A DNA stretch of 17,844 bases, taken from assembly GCA_018268875.1 (NCBI GenBank), contig JAFDVT010000255.1, positions 1 through 17,844 of the forward strand, written 5' to 3'. Origin of the DNA: Acidobacteriota bacterium. GTDB taxonomy: Bacteria > Acidobacteriota > Terriglobia > Bryobacterales > Bryobacteraceae. Numbering within the stretch: the stretch's first letter is position 1; every line of letters starts with the position of its first letter. This document shows, in pieces, positions 7,452 to 16,039 of the stretch. The notes below the pieces were generated by a model, which ran no database searches, was not told where the DNA came from, and worked only from the letters and a program-made list of their open reading frames with translations. The position numbers were made by a program, and so were the translations under genes.

Positions 7452-7850
7452 ATGACCACCAGCGATCCCATTTCCGATATGCTCACCCGCGTGCGTAACG
7501 CCATCAATGCGAAGCACGCCAAGGTGGACGTTCCGGCGTCGAAGCTGAAGATGGAAGTAGCCCGCATCCTGAAGGAAGAAGGCTACATCATGAACTTCAA
7601 GATGACCGAGGACGGCGCCAAAAAGTCGATCCGCATCTACTTGAAGTACACCCCCACCAATGAACCGGTGATTCAGAAGATCGAGCGCATTTCGCGGCCT
7701 GGCTGCCGCGTGTACTGCGGTTCGAAGGAAATCCCCAAGGTCCTGGGCGGCCTTGGTATTAACATCCTCACCACGCCGCGCGGCGTGATGACGGGCGCGA
7801 TGGCCCGCAAAGAAGGCGTCGGTGGCGAGCTTCTTTGCCAGGTTTGGTAA
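7452..7850 (+). CDS. rpsH: 30S ribosomal protein S8
   Basis: The 132-residue S8 starts with SDPISDMLTRVRNAINAKH (3-21) and ends with RGVMTGAMARKEGVGGELLCQVW (residues about 110-132, read in parts), the standard S8 termini. S8 binds the 16S central domain and in E. coli represses the spc operon by binding an mRNA site near rplE; a similar site was not identified here by eye. AGAGG lies upstream of the ATG. A 47-nt gap leads to rplF. Confidence 0.98.
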   Translation: MTTSDPISDMLTRVRNAINAKHAKVDVPASKLKMEVARILKEEGYIMNFKMTEDGAKKSIRIYLKYTPTNEPVIQKIERISRPGCRVYCGSKEIPKVLGGLGINILTTPRGVMTGAMARKEGVGGELLCQVW

Positions 7851-7897
7851 ATCAGACAGCCAAACCGGGTAATCGCTGAGAGGAACAGGAAATTTAA

Positions 7898-8434
7898 ATG
7901 TCGAGAGTTGGAAAGAAGCCGATCCCGCTGCCGAAAGGCGTGAAGCTGAACATCGGCGATCAGGTTCTCAAAGTCGAAGGCCCCAAGGGCAAGCTGGAAG
8001 TTCCGGTGCCCGCGGGCGTACGCCTCGAACAGAAGGACAACGAACTGCAGGTGATCCGCGATGGCGACCAGTTCGCCGCGCTGCACGGCTTGACTCGCGC
8101 GCTTGCGAGCAACGCCATCACCGGCGTTTCGAATGGTTTTACGCGCGAACTCGATATCGTCGGTATCGGTTACCGCGCCGACGTCAAGGGCCGCATTGCG
8201 ACGTTCACGCTGGGCTATTCGCACCCCATCGAGTTCTTCCTGCCCGAAGGCGTCGACATGAGGATCGACAAGCAGACGCACATCGTCCTGACCGGGCACG
8301 ACAAACAGGTGATCGGCCAGGTGGCGGCGAACATGCGCGCGTTGCGTCCGCCAGACCCCTATAAGAACAAGGGCGTCCGTTACACCGGCGAAAAGCTCCG
8401 CAAAAAAGTCGGCAAGGCCGCGGGAGGCAAGTAA
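7898..8434 (+). CDS. rplF: 50S ribosomal protein L6
   Basis: The 178-residue protein begins MSRVGKKPIPLPKGV and carries the C-terminal L6 signature PDPYKNKGVRYTGEKLRKKVGK (151-172, read in parts). Two similar alpha/beta domains follow the family layout. L6 lies near the sarcin-ricin loop and the factor-binding centre. Length is typical (176-178). AGGA sits about 10 nt before the ATG. GGGAGG in its last codons is the SD of rplR, 6 nt on. Confidence 0.98.
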   Translation: MSRVGKKPIPLPKGVKLNIGDQVLKVEGPKGKLEVPVPAGVRLEQKDNELQVIRDGDQFAALHGLTRALASNAITGVSNGFTRELDIVGIGYRADVKGRIATFTLGYSHPIEFFLPEGVDMRIDKQTHIVLTGHDKQVIGQVAANMRALRPPDPYKNKGVRYTGEKLRKKVGKAAGGK

Positions 8435-8440
8435 ACAACC

Positions 8441-8806
8441 ATGGCGAACGATTCCAGACGCGTCATTCGCGACCGTATCCACAAGCGGATTCGCGCCAAG
8501 GTGCAGGGCACGGCAGAACGGCCCCGCCTCTCGGTATTCCGCTCCATCAAGCACATCACCGCGCAGGTGATCGACGATTCCACCGGCAACACGCTGGCGG
8601 CCGCTTCCTCGACCGAGGTCAAGAACGGCACGGCGGCGGGCAAGGGTGGCAATGTCGAAGGCGCCAAGCTCATCGGTAAGCTCGTTGCCGACCGCGCGCT
8701 CGAAAAGGGCGTCAAAAAGGTCGTCTTCGATCGCGGCGGGTTCCTGTATCATGGCCGCGTGAAGGCTCTGGCCGACGCGGCGCGCGAAGCCGGACTCGAA
8801 TTCTAA
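8441..8806 (+). CDS. rplR: 50S ribosomal protein L18
   Basis: The 121-residue L18 shows RPRLSVFRSIKHITAQVIDD (27-46) and the C-terminal FDRGGFLYHGRVKALADAAR (96-115) plus EAGLEF. L18 brings 5S rRNA into the 50S subunit with L5. Size fits the family (115-122). The start follows the rplF stop by 6 nt with a strong SD, and rpsE starts 25 nt downstream. Confidence 0.98.
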   Translation: MANDSRRVIRDRIHKRIRAKVQGTAERPRLSVFRSIKHITAQVIDDSTGNTLAAASSTEVKNGTAAGKGGNVEGAKLIGKLVADRALEKGVKKVVFDRGGFLYHGRVKALADAAREAGLEF

Positions 8807-8831
8807 GGAACAGGGAAGCAAGAAGAACATC

Positions 8832-9347
8832 ATGCCAGCCATTCACAAGCGGATCGAATCGAACTCCCTGAACCTCAAGGAACAGGTCGTTTCGATCAAC
8901 CGCGTCACCAAGGTCGTTAAGGGCGGTAAAAACATGAGCTTCTCCGCGCTGGTCGTCATCGGCGACCCGCAGGCGAAGATCGTGGGCTTCGGCACCGGCA
9001 AGGCGAAGGAAGTTCCTTCGGCCATCAAGAAGGGCATCGAAGCGGCCAAGAAGAACCTGCGGAAAATCAACGTTCTCGAAACCACCATCCTGCACGCCGT
9101 GCTCGGCCGTTACGGTGCGGGCCAGGTGCTGTTGAAGCCGGCGCCCCCCGGAACCGGCGTGATTGCCGGCGGCCCGGTGCGCGCGGTCATCCAGGCCGTG
9201 GGTATCCCGAACGTGCTCACCAAGAATCTCGGTTCGCGCAATGCCCACAATGCGGTAAAAGCGACCATCAACGCGCTCGAACAGCTTCGCGACAAGACGG
9301 CCACCGCCGATCTGCGCGGCATCGGCGTCGACAAGGTCGGAGGATAG
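8832..9347 (+). CDS. rpsE: 30S ribosomal protein S5
   Basis: The 171-residue protein contains the S5 dsRBD-like N-terminal domain (VVSINRVTKVVKGGKNMSFS, 20-39; GFGTGKAKEVPSAIKKG, 53-69) and the C-terminal domain (GTGVIAGGPVRAVIQAVGI, then LTKNLGSRNAHNAVKATINAL). S5 guards decoding accuracy with S4 and lies at the mRNA entry. Length is typical. The GGAGGA in the final codons drives rpmD, which starts 5 nt after the stop. Confidence 0.98.
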   Translation: MPAIHKRIESNSLNLKEQVVSINRVTKVVKGGKNMSFSALVVIGDPQAKIVGFGTGKAKEVPSAIKKGIEAAKKNLRKINVLETTILHAVLGRYGAGQVLLKPAPPGTGVIAGGPVRAVIQAVGIPNVLTKNLGSRNAHNAVKATINALEQLRDKTATADLRGIGVDKVGG

Positions 9348-9352
9348 TCGTC

Positions 9353-9553
9353 ATGGCAGCCGAAGTAGCAGCAAAGAAAATGATCAAGATCCGGCTGAAG
9401 CGCAGCCCGATCTGCACGCCTGAGAAGCACAAGGCAATCGTGCGCTCGCTGGGTCTGAAGACCCTGAACCGCGTGGTGGAACGCCCCGACGGCCCGGAAT
9501 TCCGCGGCATGGTGGCGAAAATCCCCCACATCCTTGAGATCGTGAAGGACTAA
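9353..9553 (+). CDS. rpmD: 50S ribosomal protein L30
   Basis: A 66-residue L30 with the core IKIRLKRSPICTPEKHKAIV (11-30) and RSLGLKTLNRVVERPD (31-46), ending in a short hydrophobic strand. L30 packs against 23S domain II. Typical length is 58-62; about 8 residues of N-terminal sequence (MAAEVAAK) precede the core. A start at the internal methionine (residue 10) would give a standard-length protein, but the strong GGAGGA upstream favours the ATG at 9353. Confidence 0.96.
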   Translation: MAAEVAAKKMIKIRLKRSPICTPEKHKAIVRSLGLKTLNRVVERPDGPEFRGMVAKIPHILEIVKD

Positions 9554-9559
9554 CTGGTC

Positions 9560-10003
9560 ATGAATCTTTCGAAACTGTCCCCGCCGAAAGGGCAAGTCAA
9601 AAAGCAGCGCCGTATCGGCCAGGGCATGGGTTCCGGCCGCGGTAAGTACTCCGGTCGCGGCGCCAAGGGCGCCAAATCGATTTCGGGCTATTCGATGATG
9701 CGCGGATTCGAAGGCGGCCAGATGCCGCTGCACCGCCGTCTTCCGAAGCGCGGCTTCACCAACATCTTCCGCGAGGAGTGGGCGGTGATCAATGTCGCGA
9801 CGCTCGAGAAACTCGAAGGCGCCTCGTTCGATCCTGATACCCTAAAGAAGCTGGGTGTCGTCAAGAAGCTGCAAAAGGGCCTCAAAATCCTGGGCACGGG
9901 CGACATCAAGAAGGCTGTCACGGTGAAGGCCCACGCCATTTCCGAATCCGCGAAGAAGAAAATCGAAGCGGCCGGTGGCAAGGTCGAACTCATCGGCGAA
10001 TAG
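9560..10003 (+). CDS. rplO: 50S ribosomal protein L15
   Basis: The 147-residue L15 shows the start MNLSKLSPPKG and the glycine/arginine-rich N-terminal arm (RIGQGMGSGRGKYSGRGAKG, 19-38), the segment GFEGGQMPLHRRLPKRGF, and a folded C-terminal domain with VKAHAISESAKKKIEAAGGK. The arm threads deep into 23S rRNA. Length is normal. AAGGA precedes the ATG, 6 nt after rpmD. A 50-nt gap with a T7 run (10023-10029) but no hairpin separates it from secY. Confidence 0.98.
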   Translation: MNLSKLSPPKGQVKKQRRIGQGMGSGRGKYSGRGAKGAKSISGYSMMRGFEGGQMPLHRRLPKRGFTNIFREEWAVINVATLEKLEGASFDPDTLKKLGVVKKLQKGLKILGTGDIKKAVTVKAHAISESAKKKIEAAGGKVELIGE

Positions 10004-10053
10004 CCGTCGTTGTTACCTAACTTTTTTTCGCAATCTCGTCAGGGCCGCCGTAC

Positions 10054-11454
<1,401 letters not shown>

Positions 11455-11474
11455 CGATGCGGGGCTAGCAATTT

Positions 11475-12143
11475 TTGAACAACGCTCAGCCCAGGCGATG
11501 CCTGATCCTGTTTGGCGCTCCGGGGTCGGGTAAAGGAACGCAGGCCAAGCTGTTGAAGGGTCTGCTCGGCTGGGCCCACATCTCGACGGGGGACATGCTC
11601 CGCGAACATGTGGCCGCCAAAACGGAACTCGGTCTCAAGATCGACTCCGCGATGAAATCCGGGACGCTCATACCGGACGAAGTAGTGAATTTGCTGGTGG
11701 ATGAGCGTATCCGCCGTGAAGACTGCCAGGAAGGTTTCATCCTGGACGGGTACCCCCGAACCGTGCCGCAAGCGGACCTTCTGGTTCGCACCATGCAGGC
11801 CAGCGGGATAGCGCCCGTAGTGGTCCACCTCAAAGTGGACTATAATATAATCGTTGCTCGTCTGGCCAGCCGCAGGCTCTGCTCGCAGTGCGGCCAGTTG
11901 TACAGTGTGGCCTCCAATGCCCCGATCGTGACAGAGTCCTGTGACTATTGCGGCGGCAAACTGATTACACGAGAAGACGATAAGCCGGAAGTGATCTGGA
12001 AGCGTTTGGAAACATACGACAACCAGACTTTCCCGGTGCTGTTTTTTTTGTTGGGCGCGGGGTATCCGTCGCACGACTTCGATGGTTCCGACGGTTCGCC
12101 GCAGGTGATTGCCGGGCGAATTGTGCAGTTGTTATTAGGATGA
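11475..12143 (+). CDS. adk: Adenylate kinase with zinc-binding lid (TTG start)
   Basis: The 222-residue enzyme converts ATP + AMP to 2 ADP. Visible are the P-loop GAPGSGKG (14-21), ISTGDMLR (36-43) of the AMP site, FILDGYPR (88-95) and a lid with C136, C139, C156 and C159, the four-cysteine zinc form. REDDKPEVIWKRL after the lid holds the conserved arginines. I take TTG at 11475 as start because the nearest upstream ATG (11457) meets an in-frame stop two codons later and the P-loop begins only 13 residues in. No good SD is visible. The C-terminal segment (FFLLGAGYPSHDFDGSDG) diverges from the usual pattern. map overlaps its stop by 4 nt. Confidence 0.95.
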   Translation: MNNAQPRRCLILFGAPGSGKGTQAKLLKGLLGWAHISTGDMLREHVAAKTELGLKIDSAMKSGTLIPDEVVNLLVDERIRREDCQEGFILDGYPRTVPQADLLVRTMQASGIAPVVVHLKVDYNIIVARLASRRLCSQCGQLYSVASNAPIVTESCDYCGGKLITREDDKPEVIWKRLETYDNQTFPVLFFLLGAGYPSHDFDGSDGSPQVIAGRIVQLLLG

Positions 12144-12910
12144 TCGCGCGTCGCAGTCAGTCAGAACTCGAAAAGATGAGGGCCAGCGGGTTGCTGGTCT
12201 ACGAGATTTTACAGAAGCTGGCGGCGATGGTGGAAGTGGGAATCACCACCAACGATCTGGAAGTGGCGGCCGAAAAGATGATGGCCGACGCCGGAGCAAA
12301 GCCCGCTTTTAAGGGGTACCGGCCACAGAGCGCGGCGGTGGCGTATCCGTTCGTTCTGTGTACGTCGGTGAACGACGAGATTGTGCATGGCATGCCGTCG
12401 AAGGCTCGCACGTTAAAATCGGGAGATATCGTCTCGATCGACACGGGCTTGAGCATCGGCGGCTATTACGGCGATTCGGCGGTGACGGTGCCGGTCGGCG
12501 AGGTAAACGAGAGCGTCAAGCGTCTGCTGCAGGTGACCAGGGAATCGCTGGAGATGGCGATCGAGCAGATGCGGCCCGGCAACCGGCTGAGCGATGTGAG
12601 CAAAGCGGTGCAAGCGCACGTGGAAGCGGCGGGCTATTCGATTGTGAAGGAAATGGTCGGCCACGGGATCGGGACCAAGCTGCATGAAGAGCCGCAGGTT
12701 CCCAACTACGTCGACCGGCGCCACGACAATCCCCGGCTGAAAGAGGGGATGGTGCTGGCGATCGAGCCGATGGTCAATCTTGGCAAGGCGGACATGAAGA
12801 TCAAGTCCGACAAGTGGACCGCGGTGACGAAGGACGGCGCGCCCTCGGCTCACTTCGAGCATGTAGTGGCGGTCACGACAAACGGGCCATGGGTGTTAAC
12901 CCGCCCATAA
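12140..12910 (+). CDS. map: Methionine aminopeptidase, type I
   Basis: The 256-residue enzyme removes the initiator methionine from new proteins. All expected active-site residues are visible: His83 (in NDEIVHGMP), metal ligands Asp101, Asp112, His175 (GHGIG), Glu209 (AIEP) and Glu240 (FEHVV). There is no N-terminal zinc-finger or SH3-binding extension, so it is the minimal type Ia form. The ATG overlaps the adk stop (ATGA), implying translational coupling. The 3' end overlaps infA by 22 nt. Confidence 0.98.
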   Translation: MIARRSQSELEKMRASGLLVYEILQKLAAMVEVGITTNDLEVAAEKMMADAGAKPAFKGYRPQSAAVAYPFVLCTSVNDEIVHGMPSKARTLKSGDIVSIDTGLSIGGYYGDSAVTVPVGEVNESVKRLLQVTRESLEMAIEQMRPGNRLSDVSKAVQAHVEAAGYSIVKEMVGHGIGTKLHEEPQVPNYVDRRHDNPRLKEGMVLAIEPMVNLGKADMKIKSDKWTAVTKDGAPSAHFEHVVAVTTNGPWVLTRP

Positions 12911-13110
12911 AAGAGTTTGAGGCGGAAGTGATCGAACTCCTTCCGCACGCGACCGTAAAGCTGCGGCTCGCGAACGAGGATCGGGTGTTGGCCCACATGG
13001 CCGGCGCCACGAAAAGTAACTTTGTCCGGCTCCGGCCGGGCGACCGGGTGATAGTGGCGGTTTCGCCGCACGACCGGACTAGAGGCAGGATCGTAAAACT
13101 GCTGGACTGA
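12889..13110 (+). CDS. infA: Translation initiation factor IF-1
   Basis: The 73-residue product is a single OB/S1-like domain with the IF-1 pattern EAEVIELLPHATVKLRL, VLAHMAGATKSNF and LRPGDRVIVAVSPHDRTRGRI. IF-1 occupies the 30S A site during initiation. I start it at the ATG at 12889 (MGVNPPIKEFEAEV), which gives standard IF-1 length; the frame is open 75 nt further upstream, but that part lies inside map and has no family similarity. The 22-nt overlap with map suggests coupling. Compared with typical IF-1 the start lacks the common MAKED/MAKEE. Confidence 0.95.
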   Translation: MGVNPPIKEFEAEVIELLPHATVKLRLANEDRVLAHMAGATKSNFVRLRPGDRVIVAVSPHDRTRGRIVKLLD

Positions 13111-13123
13111 GGAACGGACGACA

Positions 13124-13237
13124 ATGAAAGTACGGGCATCCGTAAAAAAGATTTGCGATAAGTGCAAGATCATCCACCGCGCGGGCACTGTGCGTGTGAT
13201 CTGCGAAAACCCCAAGCACAAGCAGCGGCAAGGATAG
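13124..13237 (+). CDS. rpmJ: 50S ribosomal protein L36, zinc-binding
   Basis: This 37-residue protein begins MKVRASVKKICDKCKIIHR and ends with CENPKHKQRQG. C11, C14, C27 and H32 form the C3H zinc site of the C+ L36 family. L36 lies near the L7/L12 stalk base and organises 23S rRNA. Length is exactly typical (37-38). GAGGA lies about 11 nt before the ATG. The position between infA and rpsM is canonical. Confidence 0.97.
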   Translation: MKVRASVKKICDKCKIIHRAGTVRVICENPKHKQRQG

Positions 13238-13249
13238 GAACGAAGAACC

Positions 13250-13633
13250 ATGGCGCGTATTGCAGGCGTTGACCTCCCCCCCAGAAAGCGGGCCGAAGTA
13301 GGCCTGACCTACATCTATGGCATCGGGCGTACCCGTGCGAAGTCCATCCTTTACCGGTGCGGCATCGACGCGGACCGCAAAATTCAGGACCTCAACGAAG
13401 AGGAAGTGAATAAGATCCGTACCCTGCTCGAAAACGAAGGCTCGATCGAAGGCGATCTCCGCAAGGAAGTGTCCCTCAACATCAAGCGTCTGATCGAAAT
13501 GCAGGCCTACCGCGGACTGCGCCACCGCCGGTCGCTCCCGGCGCGCGGCCAGCGCACCCACACCAACGCCCGCACCCGCAAGGGTCCGCGCCGCGGCACG
13601 GTGGCCAACAAGAAGAAAGCGGGTATGAAGTAG
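13250..13633 (+). CDS. rpsM: 30S ribosomal protein S13
   Basis: The 127-residue S13 starts MARIAGVDLPPRKRAEVGLT and has YIYGIGRTRAKSIL (23-36), the helix-two-turn-helix region, and the basic C-terminal tail RGLRHRRSLPARGQRTHTNA and RTRKGPRR. S13 contacts L5 (bridge B1b) and P-site tRNA through its tail. Size fits (117-127). An AGGA-type SD precedes the ATG. Only 1 nt separates its stop from the rpsK start. In E. coli S4 represses translation near this gene; no pseudoknot was identified here by eye. Confidence 0.98.
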   Translation: MARIAGVDLPPRKRAEVGLTYIYGIGRTRAKSILYRCGIDADRKIQDLNEEEVNKIRTLLENEGSIEGDLRKEVSLNIKRLIEMQAYRGLRHRRSLPARGQRTHTNARTRKGPRRGTVANKKKAGMK

Positions 13634-13634
13634 T

Positions 13635-14045
13635 ATGGCCAAGGCAGCAGCCAAGACCACCAAAAAGAAGTCTTTCAAGAAGAAAGAGAAGAAGCACATC
13701 GCCTCGGGCGTTGTGCACATTCAGGCTTCTTTCAACAACACGATCATCACGATCACGGACCAGATCGGCAACGTTCTGTCCTGGTCGTCGTCGGGTTCGC
13801 TCGGCTTCCGCGGTTCGCGCAAGGGCACTCCCTTCGCCGCCCAGCAGGCCAGCCTCACCGCCGCCAACAAGGCTAAGGAAGCCGCGGGCCTTCGCTCCGT
13901 CGAAGTTCGCGTTTCCGGCCCTGGCTCCGGCCGCGAATCCGCCGTCCGCGCGCTGTCCAGCGCCGGCATCGAAGTGCGCAACATCCGGGACACCACCCCG
14001 ATTCCGCACAACGGCTGCCGCCCGCCCAAGCGCCGTCGTGTGTAA
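13635..14045 (+). CDS. rpsK: 30S ribosomal protein S11
   Basis: The 136-residue S11 has a lysine-rich N-terminal stretch (KTTKKKSFKKKEKKHI), then GVVHIQASFNNTIITITD (25-42) and the ending DTTPIPHNGCRPPKRRRV. The Asn126-Gly127 pair matches the site where E. coli S11 carries isoaspartate. S11 forms part of the 30S platform next to the mRNA exit. It begins 1 nt after rpsM with little SD of its own, so coupling is likely. A 113-nt spacer follows. Confidence 0.98.
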   Translation: MAKAAAKTTKKKSFKKKEKKHIASGVVHIQASFNNTIITITDQIGNVLSWSSSGSLGFRGSRKGTPFAAQQASLTAANKAKEAAGLRSVEVRVSGPGSGRESAVRALSSAGIEVRNIRDTTPIPHNGCRPPKRRRV

Positions 14046-14158
14046 TTAGAAGCAATCGAATCGAAGGAAAGCAGGACGAAGGCCGCGCGCCGGCTGTAAA
14101 CTGCACCTCCTGAACCAGCAGTACGACAGAATTCAGAAAGGTTTGAACCCAAAACACA
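14046..14158 (+). promoter_or_regulatory. 113-nt rpsK-rpsD spacer, no clear element
   Basis: This stretch is unusually long for the operon. I see only a short GC hairpin (GCCG at 14082-14085 with CGGC at 14091-14094, loop CGCGC) and an AAAGG box about 18 nt before the rpsD ATG, farther than usual. No convincing -10/-35 pair, U-tract or small reading frame is apparent. A leader for S4 autoregulation would fit the place but is inference only. Confidence 0.2.
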
Positions 14159-14791
14159 ATGGCTCGTTATAACGGCCCCGTTTGCAGACTCTGCCGCCGC
14201 GAAGGCATGAAGCTCTTCCTGAAAGGCGAGCGCTGCCACACCGAAAAGTGCGCGATCGAAAAGCGCAACTTCGTTCCCGGCCAGCACGGCAAGGAACGTA
14301 AGGCAAAGGTCCAGGCCTACGGCCTCCAGCTCCGCGAAAAGCAGAAAGCGCGCCGCTACTACGGCATTCTCGAAGGCCAGTTCCGCAACTACTTCGAAAA
14401 GGCGTCCAAGCTCAAGGGCATCACCGGTGACAACCTGTTGAACATGCTCGAGCGCCGTCTGGACAACGTGGTGTACCGCATGGGTTTCGGCACCAGCCGC
14501 AACCAGGCCCGCCAGGTGGTTCGCCATGGCCACATTCTGGTGAACGGCCGCAAGGTCAACATCCCATCGTTCCAGGTTGTTCCCGGCGACGCCATCGAAG
14601 TGCGCGAAGGTTCCAAGTCCAACGCCGGCATTCTGGCCGCCCGCGACGCCACGGCGTCGGTGCCGAGCCCGGCATGGATCGAAATCGACCGCGACGGACT
14701 GAAGGCCAAGATCCTGCAACAGCCCAAGCGTGAAGACCTCGTGCAGATCCAGCTGAACGAACAGCTGATCGTCGAGTTGTACAGCAAGTAA
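14159..14791 (+). CDS. rpsD: 30S ribosomal protein S4, zinc-binding form
   Basis: The 210-residue S4 has four N-terminal cysteines, C9, C12, C26 and C31, giving the zinc-binding (C+) version, and the S4 RNA-binding domain with MLERRLDNVVYRMGFG and ARQVVRHGHILVNGRKVNIP. S4 nucleates 30S body assembly, acts at the mRNA entry and in E. coli represses the alpha operon. Length fits the family (200-210). The ending LIVELYSK is standard. The spacers on both sides are long, which is unusual in this block and fits a possible regulatory role. Confidence 0.98.
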   Translation: MARYNGPVCRLCRREGMKLFLKGERCHTEKCAIEKRNFVPGQHGKERKAKVQAYGLQLREKQKARRYYGILEGQFRNYFEKASKLKGITGDNLLNMLERRLDNVVYRMGFGTSRNQARQVVRHGHILVNGRKVNIPSFQVVPGDAIEVREGSKSNAGILAARDATASVPSPAWIEIDRDGLKAKILQQPKREDLVQIQLNEQLIVELYSK

Positions 14792-14813
14792 GCAAGTCAG
14801 TCGTCCTCGTATC

Positions 14814-14869
14814 CTGGAATCATCGCCGTACGTCCTATATAATCCCGGCACGTGGCGGGATGGTTCCAG
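14814..14869 (+). promoter_or_regulatory. Long imperfect inverted repeat between rpsD and rpoA (RNA hairpin candidate)
   Basis: CTGGAATCATC (14814-14824) pairs with GATGGTTCCAG (14859-14869) over 11 bp, including one G-U. Inside, GCC (14825-14827) can pair with GGC (14854-14856), and ACGT (14830-14833) with ACGT (14850-14853), leaving a 16-nt loop that contains TATAAT. No U-tract follows, so it is not a simple terminator. It begins 22 nt after the rpsD stop and ends 38 nt before the rpoA start. Possible roles are an S4 or other regulator site, an RNase processing site or part of a promoter. Confidence 0.5.
14815..14843 (+). promoter_or_regulatory. Candidate internal promoter for rpoA-rplQ
   Basis: A perfect TATAAT lies at 14838-14843. 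With a 17-bp spacer the -35 position is TGGAAT (14815-14820), only 3 of 6 to TTGACA. Transcription would start near 14850, giving an rpoA leader of about 58 nt. The -35 is weak and the -10 sits in the loop of the hairpin, so this could be chance. It would allow RNA polymerase alpha to be made apart from the ribosomal genes. Confidence 0.35.
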
Positions 14870-14907
14870 TGAGTGTTGTTCGCCCAGCCTGAGGAAACGA
14901 AGAAAAC

Positions 14908-16020
14908 ATGCTGAAATTTTTCCAGAAACCGAAGCGCCTGGTGGCGGAAACGGATTCGCAGAACGATCGCTTCGGCGCCTTTAGCGCCGCGCCGTTCGAA
15001 CGCGGGTTCGGTTCCACCGTGGGCACGGCCCTGCGCCGCGTCCTGCTCAGCTCCATTGAAGGGGCGGCCATTACGGCGGTTCGCATCGAGGGCGTGGACC
15101 ACGAGTTCAGCCCCATTCCCGGCGTTGTAGAAGACGCCACCGACATCATCCTGAACCTCAAGCAGGTTCCGTTTAAGATGACCACCGACGCCGTGAAAAC
15201 CATCCGCGTGGTGGCCGACGAGGCCGGCGACGTGATGAGCGGCCAGATCGAAACCGACGCAGACGTCGAAGTCCTGGACAAGGATGTCCGTATCGCAACC
15301 GTCGCCGAAGGCGGCAAAATCTCCATCGAAATGCGGCTCAAGCAGAATCGCGGATACGTCTCCGCCGAGCGCAACACCGATGACGACCTGCCCCTTGGCT
15401 ATATCCCGATCGACAGCGTTCACACCCCCGTTCGCAAGGTGAACTTCAAAGTCGAAAACGCCACGCAAGGCGCCAGTTCCGACTACGACAAGCTCAATCT
15501 GGAAGTGTGGACCAACGGCGCCATCGCCCCGGTCGATGCTGTCGGCCAGGCCGCCAAGCTCGTCAAGGACCACATGGCGATCTTCATCAACTTCGAAGAT
15601 CTGCCGGACCTCGCTGACGACACCGGCGACCGCGCGGGCGTTCAGGGTAGCGAAATCCTGGGCCGCAGCGTCGAAGAGCTGGAACTGAGCGTCCGTTCCT
15701 ACAACTGCCTCAAGAACGCCAACATCCAGACGATCGGCGACCTGGTGGTGAAGTCTGAATCCGAAATGCTTCGGACCAAGAACTTCGGCCGCAAGAGCCT
15801 GAACGAAATCAAAGAAATCCTCGCCAATCTGGGCCTCAGCTTCGGTATGAAGATCGACGCGTCGGGCCGCCTCATCGCTCCCAGCGGTTCCCCGGTGAAC
15901 CTCGCGGACGGCGCGGTGGACGGTGACAACGACGATGATGACTTCATCAACGACGAGGACGGCGATAACAGCAACAACAGCAACGACGACGAAAACGAAG
16001 CCAACGAAGACGACGAGTAA
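14908..16020 (+). CDS. rpoA: DNA-directed RNA polymerase subunit alpha with acidic C-terminal tail
   Basis: The 370-residue alpha subunit has the N-terminal assembly domain (FGSTVGTALRRVLLSSIEGAA, residues 34-54, read in parts; LKQNRGYVSAE) and a C-terminal domain at about 252-316 (VEELELSVRSYNCLKNANI, then NFGRKSLNEIKEIL). Arg263 falls where E. coli Arg265 contacts UP-element DNA. Alpha dimerises to start polymerase assembly and its C-terminal domain binds promoters and activators. Typical alpha is 315-345 residues; here residues about 332-370 form an extra tail made largely of D, N and E. GAGGA precedes the ATG. rplQ follows by 19 nt. Confidence 0.98.
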   Translation: MLKFFQKPKRLVAETDSQNDRFGAFSAAPFERGFGSTVGTALRRVLLSSIEGAAITAVRIEGVDHEFSPIPGVVEDATDIILNLKQVPFKMTTDAVKTIRVVADEAGDVMSGQIETDADVEVLDKDVRIATVAEGGKISIEMRLKQNRGYVSAERNTDDDLPLGYIPIDSVHTPVRKVNFKVENATQGASSDYDKLNLEVWTNGAIAPVDAVGQAAKLVKDHMAIFINFEDLPDLADDTGDRAGVQGSEILGRSVEELELSVRSYNCLKNANIQTIGDLVVKSESEMLRTKNFGRKSLNEIKEILANLGLSFGMKIDASGRLIAPSGSPVNLADGAVDGDNDDDDFINDEDGDNSNNSNDDENEANEDDE

Positions 16021-16039
16021 AGAGGTTTAGAAGAATCAC

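Noticed and set aside
10023..10029. T7 run between rplO and secY as a terminator
   Set aside because: No hairpin precedes the run.
12814..12888. Longer infA start 25 codons upstream
   Set aside because: The added residues lie inside map and resemble no IF-1; the ATG at 12889 gives the family length.
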